Source: Azomonas tarimensis
GTDB lineage: Bacteria; Pseudomonadota; Gammaproteobacteria; Pseudomonadales; Pseudomonadaceae
Length of the DNA stretch: 64,000 nucleotides
Direction of reading: 5' to 3'
Assembly: GCF_042648805.1 (NCBI RefSeq)
Contig: NZ_JBHRXZ010000001.1
Coordinates: forward strand, 1 to 64,000
Shown: in pieces, positions 20,867 through 28,692 of the stretch
How the letters are laid out: every line of letters begins with the position of its first letter
Position numbering within the stretch: the stretch's first letter is position 1
Notes under the pieces: model-generated
The model's input: only the letters and a program-made list of their open reading frames with translations
What the model was told of the DNA's origin: nothing
Database searches by the model: none
Position numbers and translations under genes: made by a program

Positions 20867-21430
20867 ATGAATGATTCCCGCGCCAACACACGGCTGGTCC
20901 GTCGGCTACTGCTGGTTCCGATCGTCATGTTCGGCTTCGGCTTTGCCTTGGTGCCGCTGTACGACGTGCTCTGCGAAGCTTTCGGCATCAACGGCAAGAC
21001 CGCTGGGGCCTATACGGGTGTACAACACGTGGACGAGTCGCGCGAGGTACGGGTGCAGTTTCTCTCTATCAACTCTTCGGGCATGACCTGGGAGTTTCAC
21101 CCACGCGAGCATTCGGTGGTGGTTCGTCCGGGCGAGACCAACGAGATGGTATTCATCGCCCACAACCCCGGCAGCCGGCCGATGACCGGCCAGGCGGTTC
21201 CCAGCGTAGCTCCGGCCAAGGCGGCCGCGTGGTTTCACAAGACCGAGTGCTTCTGCTTCACCCAGCAGGTACTGCAAGCCGGGGAACGGATCGAGATGCC
21301 GGTGCGTTTCATCGTCGACCGCGCGCTACCCGCTGATGTGCACCAGGTCACCCTGGCCTACACCCTGTTCGACATCACAGCGCGCATGCCACCCGTCACT
21401 GCTTCCGGCCGGCCAGGAGAACGACCATGA
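20867..21430 (+). CDS. ctaG: Cytochrome c oxidase assembly protein CtaG/Cox11
   Basis: A 187-residue inner-membrane copper chaperone that delivers copper to the CuB site of subunit I. One N-terminal helix (about 10-32, ending LVPLYDVLCEAFG) is followed by a periplasmic immunoglobulin-like domain. The copper-binding motif is C128-F-C130-F within KTECFCFTQQ. The ATG at 20867 starts MNDSRANTRL; an upstream in-frame extension lacks family similarity. It overlaps coxC by 4 bases. Confidence 0.95.
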   Translation: MNDSRANTRLVRRLLLVPIVMFGFGFALVPLYDVLCEAFGINGKTAGAYTGVQHVDESREVRVQFLSINSSGMTWEFHPREHSVVVRPGETNEMVFIAHNPGSRPMTGQAVPSVAPAKAAAWFHKTECFCFTQQVLQAGERIEMPVRFIVDRALPADVHQVTLAYTLFDITARMPPVTASGRPGERP

Positions 21431-22320
21431 CCACGCCGCCCCATGAGAACTACTACGTTCCGGAACGCAGCCACTGGCCCATAGTCGCGTCCATCAGCCT
21501 GCTGATACTGGTCGCGGGGCTCGCCACCTGGCTGAATGACTTGACCGCCAACCGCGACCGTATCCTCGGCCCGGCGATTTTTTTCGTCGGCGCGATGTTC
21601 GTGGCCTGGATGCTGTTCGGCTGGTTCGGCAGCGTGGTCCGCGAAGCCCGCGCCGGACTCTACAGTGCGCAGATGGACCGCTCGTTCCGCTGGACCATGG
21701 GCTGGTTCATCTTTTCCGAAGTGATGCTGTTCGCCGCGTTGTTCGGCGCGCTGTTCTATATCCGCTACTGGGTAGGCCCCTGGCTGGCCGGCGAGGGCGA
21801 GAAAGGCATGTCCAACCTGCTATGGCCGGGCTTCGAGTACAGCTGGCCTTTGCTGGAGAATCCCGATCCGCGGCGCTTTCCTTCTCCCGCGGGGGTGATC
21901 AATCCCTGGACACTGCCGCTGCTGAACACCGTCCTGCTGGTCAGCTCGAGCCTGACCCTGACCCTGGCGCACCATGCGCTGAAGAAGGATCGGCGCGGAT
22001 CGCTGAAGGCCTGGCTCGGCCTGACCCTGGTCCTTGGCGCGGTCTTCCTGACACTGCAGGGGCTGGAATATCTGCATGCCTACCGGGACTTGGGGCTGAC
22101 CCTGGGTTCGGGCATCTACGGCGCCACCTTCTTCATGCTCACAGGCTTCCATGGTGCCCATGTAACCCTGGGCGCCATCATCCTGCTGGTGATGTTCATC
22201 CGCATCCTGCGCGGCCATTTCACGCCCCAGCAGCACTTTGGCTTCGAGGCGGCGGCGTGGTACTGGCATTTCGTGGATGTGGTGTGGATCGGACTGTTCG
22301 TGTTCGTGTACGTGATCTAG
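21427..22320 (+). CDS. coxC: Cytochrome c oxidase subunit III
   Basis: A 297-residue seven-helix membrane subunit that stabilises the oxidase and supports proton uptake. Family blocks are MGWFIFSEVMLFAALFGALF, NTVLLVSSSLTLTLAHHAL, and the C-terminal FHGAHVTLG with AAAWYWHFVDVVWIGLF. Its ATG overlaps the ctaG stop (ATGA), so the two are translationally coupled. It ends 10 bases before the convergent DUF2909 gene. Confidence 0.97.
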   Translation: MTTPPHENYYVPERSHWPIVASISLLILVAGLATWLNDLTANRDRILGPAIFFVGAMFVAWMLFGWFGSVVREARAGLYSAQMDRSFRWTMGWFIFSEVMLFAALFGALFYIRYWVGPWLAGEGEKGMSNLLWPGFEYSWPLLENPDPRRFPSPAGVINPWTLPLLNTVLLVSSSLTLTLAHHALKKDRRGSLKAWLGLTLVLGAVFLTLQGLEYLHAYRDLGLTLGSGIYGATFFMLTGFHGAHVTLGAIILLVMFIRILRGHFTPQQHFGFEAAAWYWHFVDVVWIGLFVFVYVI

Positions 22321-22330
22321 AGAACACGGT

Positions 22331-22534
22331 TTACCAGGTGACCCGGGAGATCAGCTGTCCGCTGTAGAAGCCCCAGCCGATCAGCGCGACGGTCAGTACA
22401 GTAAGCGCCACACGGAGAAACAAGGCGTTGATCAGCCGGTTGCCCCGGCCCTCGTCTTTCACCAGATAGAACAGACCGCTGAACAAGCTTGCCACGGTAG
22501 CCAGCAGCAACAGGACGATCGAGACCTTGAGCAT
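22331..22534 (-). CDS. Twin-transmembrane protein, DUF2909 family
   Basis: A 67-residue protein with two membrane helices (about 4-24 and 38-58) joined by the basic loop KDEGRGNRL. This matches the DUF2909 proteins found beside SURF1 and coxC in pseudomonads. The role is unknown, probably oxidase-related by position. It is the only minus-strand gene inside the oxidase cluster. The ATG at 22534 was chosen because earlier in-frame codons are not membrane-like. Confidence 0.85.
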   Translation of the reverse strand: MLKVSIVLLLLATVASLFSGLFYLVKDEGRGNRLINALFLRVALTVLTVALIGWGFYSGQLISRVTW

Positions 22535-22562
22535 GCGCGACTCGGATAACAAGGGGGGTGCC

Positions 22563-23321
22563 GTGCAGTATAGCCTTCCACCCGACGGCATCCTGGCCCG
22601 GCTCGTCGGCGGATTTCGCTCCGGCTGGCTGCCCACGGTGCTGGTCTGCCTGCTTTTGCCGAGCCTGGTCTGGCTGGGGACCTGGCAACTGGCGCGAGCC
22701 GATGAAAAACGCAGCCTGCTGGCTCAGTACGAAGCACGCCGCAGCGCCGAACCGGTGGCCCTGACATCCCTGGACGGCGCCGCCGACCCCGCGTACCGCC
22801 GGGTACGCCTGCTGGGCCGCTTCGATGGGAGGCACAGCCTGCTGCTGGACAGCCGCATCCAGGCCGGACAGGTCGGCGTGGAACTGCTGCAGCCGTTCAG
22901 CGACCGGTTGAGCGGCCTGCAGGTGCTGGTCAACCGTGGCTGGCTGGTCTGGCCGGATCGTCGTCAGCCAGTGCTGTTCGACACCCCCGAGCAGGTGATC
23001 GAGCTCAACGGCTGGATCTACCTGCCCCCTGGCAAGGGCCTGCGATTGAGCGAGGTTGAGGGCAAGGGCTGGCCACGGCTGATCAATCGGGTCGAGCCGT
23101 CTGCGCTCTGGCTGCAACTGGCGGTGGAAGGCTATCCCCATGAGGTGCGGCTGGAGCCTGGACCCGCGGCGCTGACAGTAGACTGGCCGGTGGTCGCCAC
23201 CAGCCCCGACATGCACCTGGGCTATGCGGTCCAATGGTTTGCCCTGGCGGCCGCGCTGCTTGGTTTGTTCATTTACCTGGGAATCTACAACGCACGGGAG
23301 GCACGTCATGGAAACCCCTGA
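22563..23321 (+). CDS. SURF1-family oxidase assembly protein
   Basis: A 252-residue SURF1/Shy1 homologue. An N-terminal helix (about 20-42, VLVCLLLPSLVWLGTWQLAR) and a C-terminal helix (about 222-242) flank a soluble domain with YRRVRLLGRFD and LVNRGWLVWPDR. SURF1 assists heme insertion into subunit I. A GTG start at 22563 with GGGGGG upstream is preferred over TTG/ATG codons at 22527/22533, which would overlap the divergent DUF2909 start. The 3' end overlaps the next gene by 14 bases. Confidence 0.9.
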   Translation: MQYSLPPDGILARLVGGFRSGWLPTVLVCLLLPSLVWLGTWQLARADEKRSLLAQYEARRSAEPVALTSLDGAADPAYRRVRLLGRFDGRHSLLLDSRIQAGQVGVELLQPFSDRLSGLQVLVNRGWLVWPDRRQPVLFDTPEQVIELNGWIYLPPGKGLRLSEVEGKGWPRLINRVEPSALWLQLAVEGYPHEVRLEPGPAALTVDWPVVATSPDMHLGYAVQWFALAAALLGLFIYLGIYNAREARHGNP

Positions 23322-23865
23322 TACCCAACGACGCCGAGGCCGGCTGCAACTGCTGCTGATCCTCGGCCTGGTCATCGCGCCCATGGTGCTGGCAAGCGCC
23401 ATGTATCACCTGCGTTTCTGGGTACCCGAGGGCCGCAGCTACCACGGCGAACTGCTCGCCGACGGCCGCACCCTCGCTGACCTCGGCATCACCACCGATG
23501 CACGGCATTGGCAACTGCTGGTGACCGAGACCGGCCCCTGCGCGGAAGACTGTCAGACCCTCGTCTACCTGGCTCGCCAGATCAACATCGGCCTTGGCCG
23601 CGAAGCCGACCGCGCCGGCCACGCCCTGGCACTGACCCTGCCGCTGGCACCGGAATACGCCGAACGGCTGCAGCGCGAGTACCCGCGCCTGCAGCATTAC
23701 CCGCTGGATCTGCAGCGCTACAGTGGTAATGCCAGCCCTGGCGGCGCTCAGCTCTGGGTGATCGATCCGCATGGCAATCTGGTCCTGCGCTACGACGCCA
23801 AGGCCAGGGGCAAGGCGATCCTCGGGGACCTCAAGCAACTGCTGAAACTGTCGAGGATCGGCTGA
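23308..23865 (+). CDS. Membrane-anchored oxidase-cluster protein with Sco-like CxxxC motif
   Basis: A 185-residue protein with one N-terminal helix (about 13-34) and a soluble domain likely in the periplasm. TGPCAEDCQTLVYLAR contains C78 and C82, a CxxxC spacing like the copper/redox motif of Sco proteins. The C-terminal VIDPHGNLVLRYD also resembles the end of Sco/thioredoxin folds. It corresponds by position to PA0111 of P. aeruginosa. The function is unproven; a copper or thiol role in CuA assembly is inferred. The next ATG overlaps its stop (TGATG). Confidence 0.8.
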   Translation: METPDTQRRRGRLQLLLILGLVIAPMVLASAMYHLRFWVPEGRSYHGELLADGRTLADLGITTDARHWQLLVTETGPCAEDCQTLVYLARQINIGLGREADRAGHALALTLPLAPEYAERLQREYPRLQHYPLDLQRYSGNASPGGAQLWVIDPHGNLVLRYDAKARGKAILGDLKQLLKLSRIG

Positions 23866-23948
23866 TGGCTCTGGCTGTTTCGCTAGCCGTCTGGCTAGCC
23901 AGCACCCCGCTCTACCCCACGCGAATCGCTCGCCAGACGAGGGCATGA
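23865..23948 (+). other. 27-codon ORF at the usual heme A synthase (ctaA) position
   Basis: ATG at 23865 overlaps the preceding stop (TGATG) and the TGA at 23946-23948 overlaps the ctaB start (ATGA). The ORF therefore has the coupled architecture of a real gene but encodes only 27 residues, starting MALAVSLAVWLAS. In P. aeruginosa this position holds COX15/ctaA (over 300 codons). I cannot show that it is a ctaA relic; it may be a deletion scar or a coupling peptide. Confidence 0.4.
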
Positions 23949-24847
23949 CCATGACGACCTTGACCACCCGAAGTGTCCGCGCCGGCTGGCGCGATTATCT
24001 GGAGCTGACCAAACCTCGGGTGGTCATGCTGATGCTGATCACCTCGCTGGTGGGGATGTTTCTGGCAAGCCGCGCTGGCGTCGCCTGGAGCGTGCTGCTG
24101 TTCGGCAACCTGGGCATCGCCCTGTGTGCCGGCAGCGCCGCGGCGGTCAATCATGTGGTGGATCGGCGCATCGATTCGATCATGGCGCGCACGCGCAAGC
24201 GGCCGCTCGCCGAGGGCCGGGTGTCACCGGCCGCGGCTCTGCTGTTCGCCCTGGTTCTGGCGCTGGCCGGTCAGGCGCTGCTGCTGAGCTTCACCAACCC
24301 GCTCACAGCCTGGCTGACACTGGCGTCACTGCTGGGCTACGCGGTGATCTACACCGGATTTCTCAAGCGCCTGACACCACAGAACATCGTCATCGGCGGC
24401 CTGGCCGGTGCCGCCCCTCCCATGCTCGGCTGGGTCGCGGTGACCGGTCACCTCTCGGCCGAACCACTGCTGCTGGTGCTGATCATCTTTGCCTGGACGC
24501 CGCCTCACTTCTGGGCCCTGGCGATCCATCGCAAAGAGGAATACGCCAAGGCGAACATCCCCATGCTGCCGGTGACCCATGGCGTCGCCTACACCAAGCT
24601 GCACATTTTCTTCTACACCCTGGTGCTCTTTGCCGTCAGCCTGCTGCCCTTCGCCATCCACATGAGCGGATTGCTCTATCTCGCCAGCGCCATCGCCCTC
24701 GGCGCGCGCTTCCTGTACTGGGCCCTGGTCCTCTACCGCGACACTCGCCCGAACGCTGCCCTGGCCACCTTCAAATACAGCATCTGGTACCTGTTCTTGC
24801 TGTTCATCGCGCTGCTGGTGGACCATTACCTGGTGCTGCTGCACTAG
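23945..24847 (+). CDS. ctaB: Protoheme IX farnesyltransferase (heme O synthase)
   Basis: A 300-residue UbiA-type prenyltransferase with about eight membrane helices that farnesylates heme B to heme O. The first Asp-rich site is NHVVDRRIDSIMARTRKRP; the second region follows near WTPPHFWALAIHRKEEYAKA. An ATG at 23945 overlaps the mini-ORF; a second ATG at 23951 is an alternative start. Relatives carry a sco gene next; here the following gene is convergent tag. Confidence 0.95.
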   Translation: MTMTTLTTRSVRAGWRDYLELTKPRVVMLMLITSLVGMFLASRAGVAWSVLLFGNLGIALCAGSAAAVNHVVDRRIDSIMARTRKRPLAEGRVSPAAALLFALVLALAGQALLLSFTNPLTAWLTLASLLGYAVIYTGFLKRLTPQNIVIGGLAGAAPPMLGWVAVTGHLSAEPLLLVLIIFAWTPPHFWALAIHRKEEYAKANIPMLPVTHGVAYTKLHIFFYTLVLFAVSLLPFAIHMSGLLYLASAIALGARFLYWALVLYRDTRPNAALATFKYSIWYLFLLFIALLVDHYLVLLH

Positions 24848-24877
24848 CTGCGCCCGCTGAGGTGCCATTGCAGGTCT

Positions 24878-25549
24878 TCAGTGATTCACGGTATGGCCGA
24901 GCATCACCGAGAGCTGGCACAGCGGCCGGCCGCTCTCGGCCTGCCAGGCGTTGAAGGCGGCCTGCACCCGGGCAAGGTCACGCCGGCTGGTGGCGGCCTT
25001 GTCGATGACGCCCTGGGCCCGCAGCGCGGCGACGACATCTTCAGTGAGGATAAAGGTGTCCTTGCCGACCATGCGCAAGAACCTCGGCGCCGACAGCCCA
25101 CCCATCTGATTGCCACGCTTGGCCAGCAAGTGCCAGAGATCGACGATCTCGGTCACCGGCCACTCGGCGATCAAGGCGCCAAAGCTGCCTCGCTCGCGGG
25201 CGACATCAAGTATGAATTGCGCGTTCTGCGGCACGCTCTTGAGCTTGGCCAGATGGCGAATCAGCCGCACGTCCTGCATCAGCCGTTCGAGATGCTCGCC
25301 ACTCATGAGCACGACCTTTTCAGGGTCGAAGCCAAAGAACATCTCCTCGAACGCCGGCCACTTCGCATCCACCAGGCTGTGCTTGAGCCCGGCCCGAAAG
25401 ATCCGCAGGCTCATCGCCGACAGGTAGCGATCATCCGGCATGCGCTGCAAGACATTAACGCTCTGTGGCACCGACAAGCGCGCCTCCAGCGCCTCGGCCG
25501 AGCCGAAGCGGTTGAGGCAGTATTCATTGAGCCATTGATAGGAATGCAT
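24878..25549 (-). CDS. DNA-3-methyladenine glycosylase I-like protein
   Basis: A 223-residue helical protein beginning MHSYQWLNEYCLNRFGS. It shows LSAMSLRIFRAGLKHSLVDA and WPAFEEMFFGFDPEKV, then NAQFILDVARERGSFG, blocks typical of the Tag-like helix-hairpin-helix glycosylases that excise 3-methyladenine. The open frame continues far upstream over ttcA. I chose 25549 from family starts although no clear RBS precedes it; an ATG at 25609 is an alternative. It lies downstream of ttcA on the same strand. Confidence 0.82.
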   Translation of the reverse strand: MHSYQWLNEYCLNRFGSAEALEARLSVPQSVNVLQRMPDDRYLSAMSLRIFRAGLKHSLVDAKWPAFEEMFFGFDPEKVVLMSGEHLERLMQDVRLIRHLAKLKSVPQNAQFILDVARERGSFGALIAEWPVTEIVDLWHLLAKRGNQMGGLSAPRFLRMVGKDTFILTEDVVAALRAQGVIDKAATSRRDLARVQAAFNAWQAESGRPLCQLSVMLGHTVNH

Positions 25550-25617
25550 GGGCGAGGCCTGAAGGCTGGGCGCGAGAGCCGAGCGGACCAGGTCCGCGCC
25601 GGCTGTCATTGGCGGGT

Positions 25618-26436
25618 CTAGAGGTTCATCACTTCCACGAAGCGCGGTGGAGCGTCGTGATCGATGCGCAGGCTGGCAAAGTCGAACAGGCTGCGGTCGG
25701 CCAGCTGCGACGGGACCACGTTCTGCAGGGCGCGGAACATGATCTCGGTGCGGCCAGGCGAGTTGCGCTCCCATTCACGCAGCATCTCCTTGACCACCTG
25801 GCGCTGCAGATTTTCCTGCGAGCCACAGAGGTTGCAGGGAATGATGGGGAACTCCTTCATCCGTGCGTAGGCCTCGATGTCCAGCTCGCTGCAGTAGGCC
25901 AGTGGGCGGATCACAACGTTGCGTCCATCGTCGGAGCGCAGCTTGGGCGGCATGGCCTTGAGCGTGCCGCCGTAGAAGAAGTTGAGAAAGAAAGTCTCGA
26001 GGATGTCGTCGCGATGATGCCCCAGGGCCATCTTGGTGGCGCCGATCTCGTCGGCAAAGGTGTAGAGGGTGCCGCGGCGCAACCTTGAACACAGCGAACA
26101 GGTGGTCTTGCCTTCCGGGATCTTCTCCTTCACCACCGAGTAGGTGTCCTTCTCGACGATGTGGTAGGCGACGCCGATGGACTGCAGATATTCCGGCAGG
26201 ACGTGCTCCGGGAAGCCGGGCTGTTTCTGGTCCATGTTCACGGCCACGATCTCGAAGCGGATCGGCGCGACCTTCTGCAGGTACAGCAGCACGTCAAGCA
26301 AGGTGTAGCTGTCCTTGCCGCCAGACAGGCAGACCATCACCTTGTCGCCTTCCTCGATCATGTTGAAGTCGGTGACCGCTTCGCCGGCCAGCCGGCGGAG
26401 ACGCTTTTGCAGCTTGTTCTGGTTGACCGAGACCAT
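25618..26436 (-). CDS. ttcA: tRNA 2-thiocytidine(32) synthetase TtcA
   Basis: A 272-residue PP-loop ATPase that thiolates cytidine 32 of some tRNAs with an Fe-S cluster. The PP-loop is CLSGGKDSYTLLDVL (36-50). Cysteine pairs CSLCSRLRR and PCNLCGSQ hold the cluster, and GHHRDDILETFFLN is the conserved adenylation block. Length and order match the family. tag follows 68 bases downstream. Confidence 0.96.
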   Translation of the reverse strand: MVSVNQNKLQKRLRRLAGEAVTDFNMIEEGDKVMVCLSGGKDSYTLLDVLLYLQKVAPIRFEIVAVNMDQKQPGFPEHVLPEYLQSIGVAYHIVEKDTYSVVKEKIPEGKTTCSLCSRLRRGTLYTFADEIGATKMALGHHRDDILETFFLNFFYGGTLKAMPPKLRSDDGRNVVIRPLAYCSELDIEAYARMKEFPIIPCNLCGSQENLQRQVVKEMLREWERNSPGRTEIMFRALQNVVPSQLADRSLFDFASLRIDHDAPPRFVEVMNL

Positions 26437-26667
26437 GGCGTAATGCGTTCCGAAAGACGAAAGGCGGGCATTTTACGCGCAAATCCCGGTCGCCCCAATC
26501 CGCCAGTCGCCAGAAAAAGACCGAACCGCTATCAGCCTTGGTCCGCAAGCTCCCAAACGCTCTAATGGCAACCCGTACGGCCGACCCGCCTTAACTAGAC
26601 TCAAGGATGAAGCGGGCCTCTCCGACGGCCCCGATGCGCCCCCCGGCAGCTACTGAGGAGAATGTCC

Positions 26668-27270
26668 ATGATCAACCACATCTGGGGCCTGATGGCCCAT
26701 CCGGATCGTGAATGGCAGCAAATCCGAGGTGAAGAAGAAACCATCAGCCACATGTATCTCACCCACGTGCTCATTCTCGCCGCGGTCCCTGCGGTGTCGG
26801 CCTATATCGGCACCACCCAGGTCGGCTGGGCGCATACGGCCGGCGGCGCGGCGGTCAAGCTGACGGAAGCGAGCGCGCTGCCACTCACTGTCCTGTCCTA
26901 CCTTACGATGCTGGTGGGCGTGGCGATCATGGGCCTGTTCATCCACTGGATGTCCAAGACCTACGATGCCCGACCGACCCTGACCCAATGCGTGGTGTTC
27001 GCCGCCTATACCGCGACGCCACTGTTCATCGGCGGGCTGGCAGCACTCTACCCAAGCATCTGGCTGGGCATGGCGGTCGGCACCGCAGCGGTCTGCTATA
27101 CGGCGTACCTACTTTATGTCGGGTTGCCCACCTTCATGAACATTCCCAAGGAGGAAGGCTTCGTCTTCGCCAGTTCCGTGCTGGCGGTAGGACTCGTGGT
27201 ACTGGTGGCGATCATGGCGGTGACTGTCATTCTCTGGGGCATCGGCATCGGCCCTGTCTATACCAGTTGA
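26668..27270 (+). CDS. Yip1-family membrane protein, copy 1
   Basis: A 200-residue protein with five predicted membrane helices of the Yip1 domain family. The N-terminal segment HPDREWQQIRGEEE precedes the first helix, a feature shared with the next gene. The ATG at 26668 is preferred over 26662 because GGAG is then 7 bases upstream. In pseudomonads these proteins are common but uncharacterised. The next gene is a diverged paralogue 216 bases away. Confidence 0.82.
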   Translation: MINHIWGLMAHPDREWQQIRGEEETISHMYLTHVLILAAVPAVSAYIGTTQVGWAHTAGGAAVKLTEASALPLTVLSYLTMLVGVAIMGLFIHWMSKTYDARPTLTQCVVFAAYTATPLFIGGLAALYPSIWLGMAVGTAAVCYTAYLLYVGLPTFMNIPKEEGFVFASSVLAVGLVVLVAIMAVTVILWGIGIGPVYTS

Positions 27271-27424
27271 GCTTTCTCTCGTGCGCGGGACGGCTTCTTG
27301 CGGCCGCCCCGCGTCGCCGCCTGCCCGGCCGTGCCTGCCCCAACAGCGCACCGGCCACCGGAGTGCGACATACAGCCTTCCTTCATGATGAAACCCTTCT
27401 GAGTCGCGCCGTCTAACTAGTTAA

Positions 27425-27454
27425 CCGCTTCGCCTTTGGGTCGCGACCAAGCGG
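27425..27454. other. Palindromic element upstream of the second Yip1 gene
   Basis: CCGCTT / AAGCGG arms enclose a 10-base perfect palindrome GGTCGCGACC, about 35 bases before the ATG. It could be an operator or a leader hairpin. No regulator family could be matched. Confidence 0.35.
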
Positions 27455-27486
27455 AATGACGAATTCCGACTAAAAGGAGATCACCC

Positions 27487-28164
27487 ATGACTGCCCTCTT
27501 CGTTCAACTCCTCACCCAGCCCGAACGGGGATGGGCCGACATCCGCAAGGAAGAGGAAAAATCCTCCAACCACTACATCCCGCATCTGTTCATCGGTGCG
27601 CTGCTGCCGGCGATCTGCATGTTCATTGGCACCCGCTTCACCGGCTGGAGCCTGGTGGAAGCCGAGCGCATTCGCCTCGACACCCCGAGCGCCTTGCAGC
27701 TGAGCGTGCTGATCTACCTGACGATCATCATCGGCACCTACATGATGGCCTTATTCCTGCGCTGGATGTCGCGCCCCTTCCAGGCGCACCCGACCTTCAA
27801 TCAGTGCGTCGGCTTCATTGCATACATCATCACGCCCTTCTTCATTTCCGGCCTTGGGGCGCTCTACCCCAGTCGTTGGATGGCAATCACCGTGCTGGTT
27901 ATCGCCGGCGCCTATGCTACCTACCTGCTGGCGGTCGGCTTGCCAGTGTTCATGCGCATCGACAACCGCAAGTCCTTCCTCTACGGTGCCTGCGCCTGGG
28001 GTGTGGGGCTGCTGGTGCTGGTCAACATCAAGGTGGGCATGATCCTGATATGGATCCTGGCGCTCGGCCCCACCTACGAGCGCGACGTACTGCAGGACCA
28101 GAGTTATCCGATCCGCGAGGAGCGCCCGGTCGAGACACCCGGGGTACGCCCCAGCGCCGAGTGA
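27487..28164 (+). CDS. Yip1-family membrane protein, copy 2
   Basis: A 225-residue Yip1-type protein with five membrane helices. The N-terminal QPERGWADIRKEEEKS aligns with the equivalent part of the upstream gene, and YPSRWMAITVLV with YPSIWLGMAVGT, so the two are paralogues that diverged considerably. A charged C-terminal tail (REERPVETPG) is extra. A strong AAGGAG lies 8 bases before the ATG. Function unknown. Confidence 0.83.
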   Translation: MTALFVQLLTQPERGWADIRKEEEKSSNHYIPHLFIGALLPAICMFIGTRFTGWSLVEAERIRLDTPSALQLSVLIYLTIIIGTYMMALFLRWMSRPFQAHPTFNQCVGFIAYIITPFFISGLGALYPSRWMAITVLVIAGAYATYLLAVGLPVFMRIDNRKSFLYGACAWGVGLLVLVNIKVGMILIWILALGPTYERDVLQDQSYPIREERPVETPGVRPSAE

Positions 28165-28191
28165 GGCATAATTCGGCGAGGAGTGCCGAAC

Positions 28192-28686
28192 ATGTCAGAA
28201 CAGTTGCTGCATCGAGTGGAGGCCTGCTATGTGCAGGCCGAAGCTTTTCTCAAACGCCCGTTTTCCCGTCCTGAAGTCCGTCTCGACTTGCGCGGACAGA
28301 AGGCCGGTATCGCTTATCTGCAGCGCAACCTGCTGCGCTTCAACCTCAAGCTCTATCAGGAAAACAGCGAGCATTTCCTGAGGCAGACGGTCGCCCACGA
28401 AGTGGCTCATCTGGTCGCCCACCAGCTGTTCGGCGAGCGCATCCGACCCCATGGCCAGGAGTGGCAGCGAATCATGCGCGGGGTGTATGGACTGACGCCC
28501 GAGCGGTGCCACAACTATCCCATCGAACGGCGCCCGAGGCGGCAGTTTCTCTACCTCTGCCAATGCCCGGATCAGGAATTCGCCTTCAGTGCGCAGCGCC
28601 ACGCCCTGGTCCTGAAGGGCCGCCGCTACCTGTGCAAGCGCTGCCGGGCGACACTTATGGACAGTGGCCGCCAGCGCCTGGCCTAG
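28192..28686 (+). CDS. sprT: SprT family zinc metalloprotease-like protein
   Basis: A 164-residue protein with zincin helix VAHEVAHLVAHQLFG (HEVAH at 69-73) and a C-terminal zinc ribbon made of CQCPDQEF and RYLCKRCRATL. This is the SprT/Spartan core layout; eukaryotic Spartan cuts DNA-protein crosslinks, while the bacterial role is less certain. The ATG at 28192 has GGAG 8 bases upstream; a GTG at 28183 is less likely. Confidence 0.92.
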   Translation: MSEQLLHRVEACYVQAEAFLKRPFSRPEVRLDLRGQKAGIAYLQRNLLRFNLKLYQENSEHFLRQTVAHEVAHLVAHQLFGERIRPHGQEWQRIMRGVYGLTPERCHNYPIERRPRRQFLYLCQCPDQEFAFSAQRHALVLKGRRYLCKRCRATLMDSGRQRLA

Positions 28687-28692
28687 ATCCGG

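Noticed and set aside
20824..20874. 16-codon ORF between coxA and ctaG
   Set aside because: It overlaps both genes, has no membrane segment and no RBS of its own; not a small oxidase subunit.
17922..20891. Long minus-strand ORFs across coxB and coxA
   Set aside because: Shadows of the oxidase subunits, rich in His/Gln/Arg with no domain.
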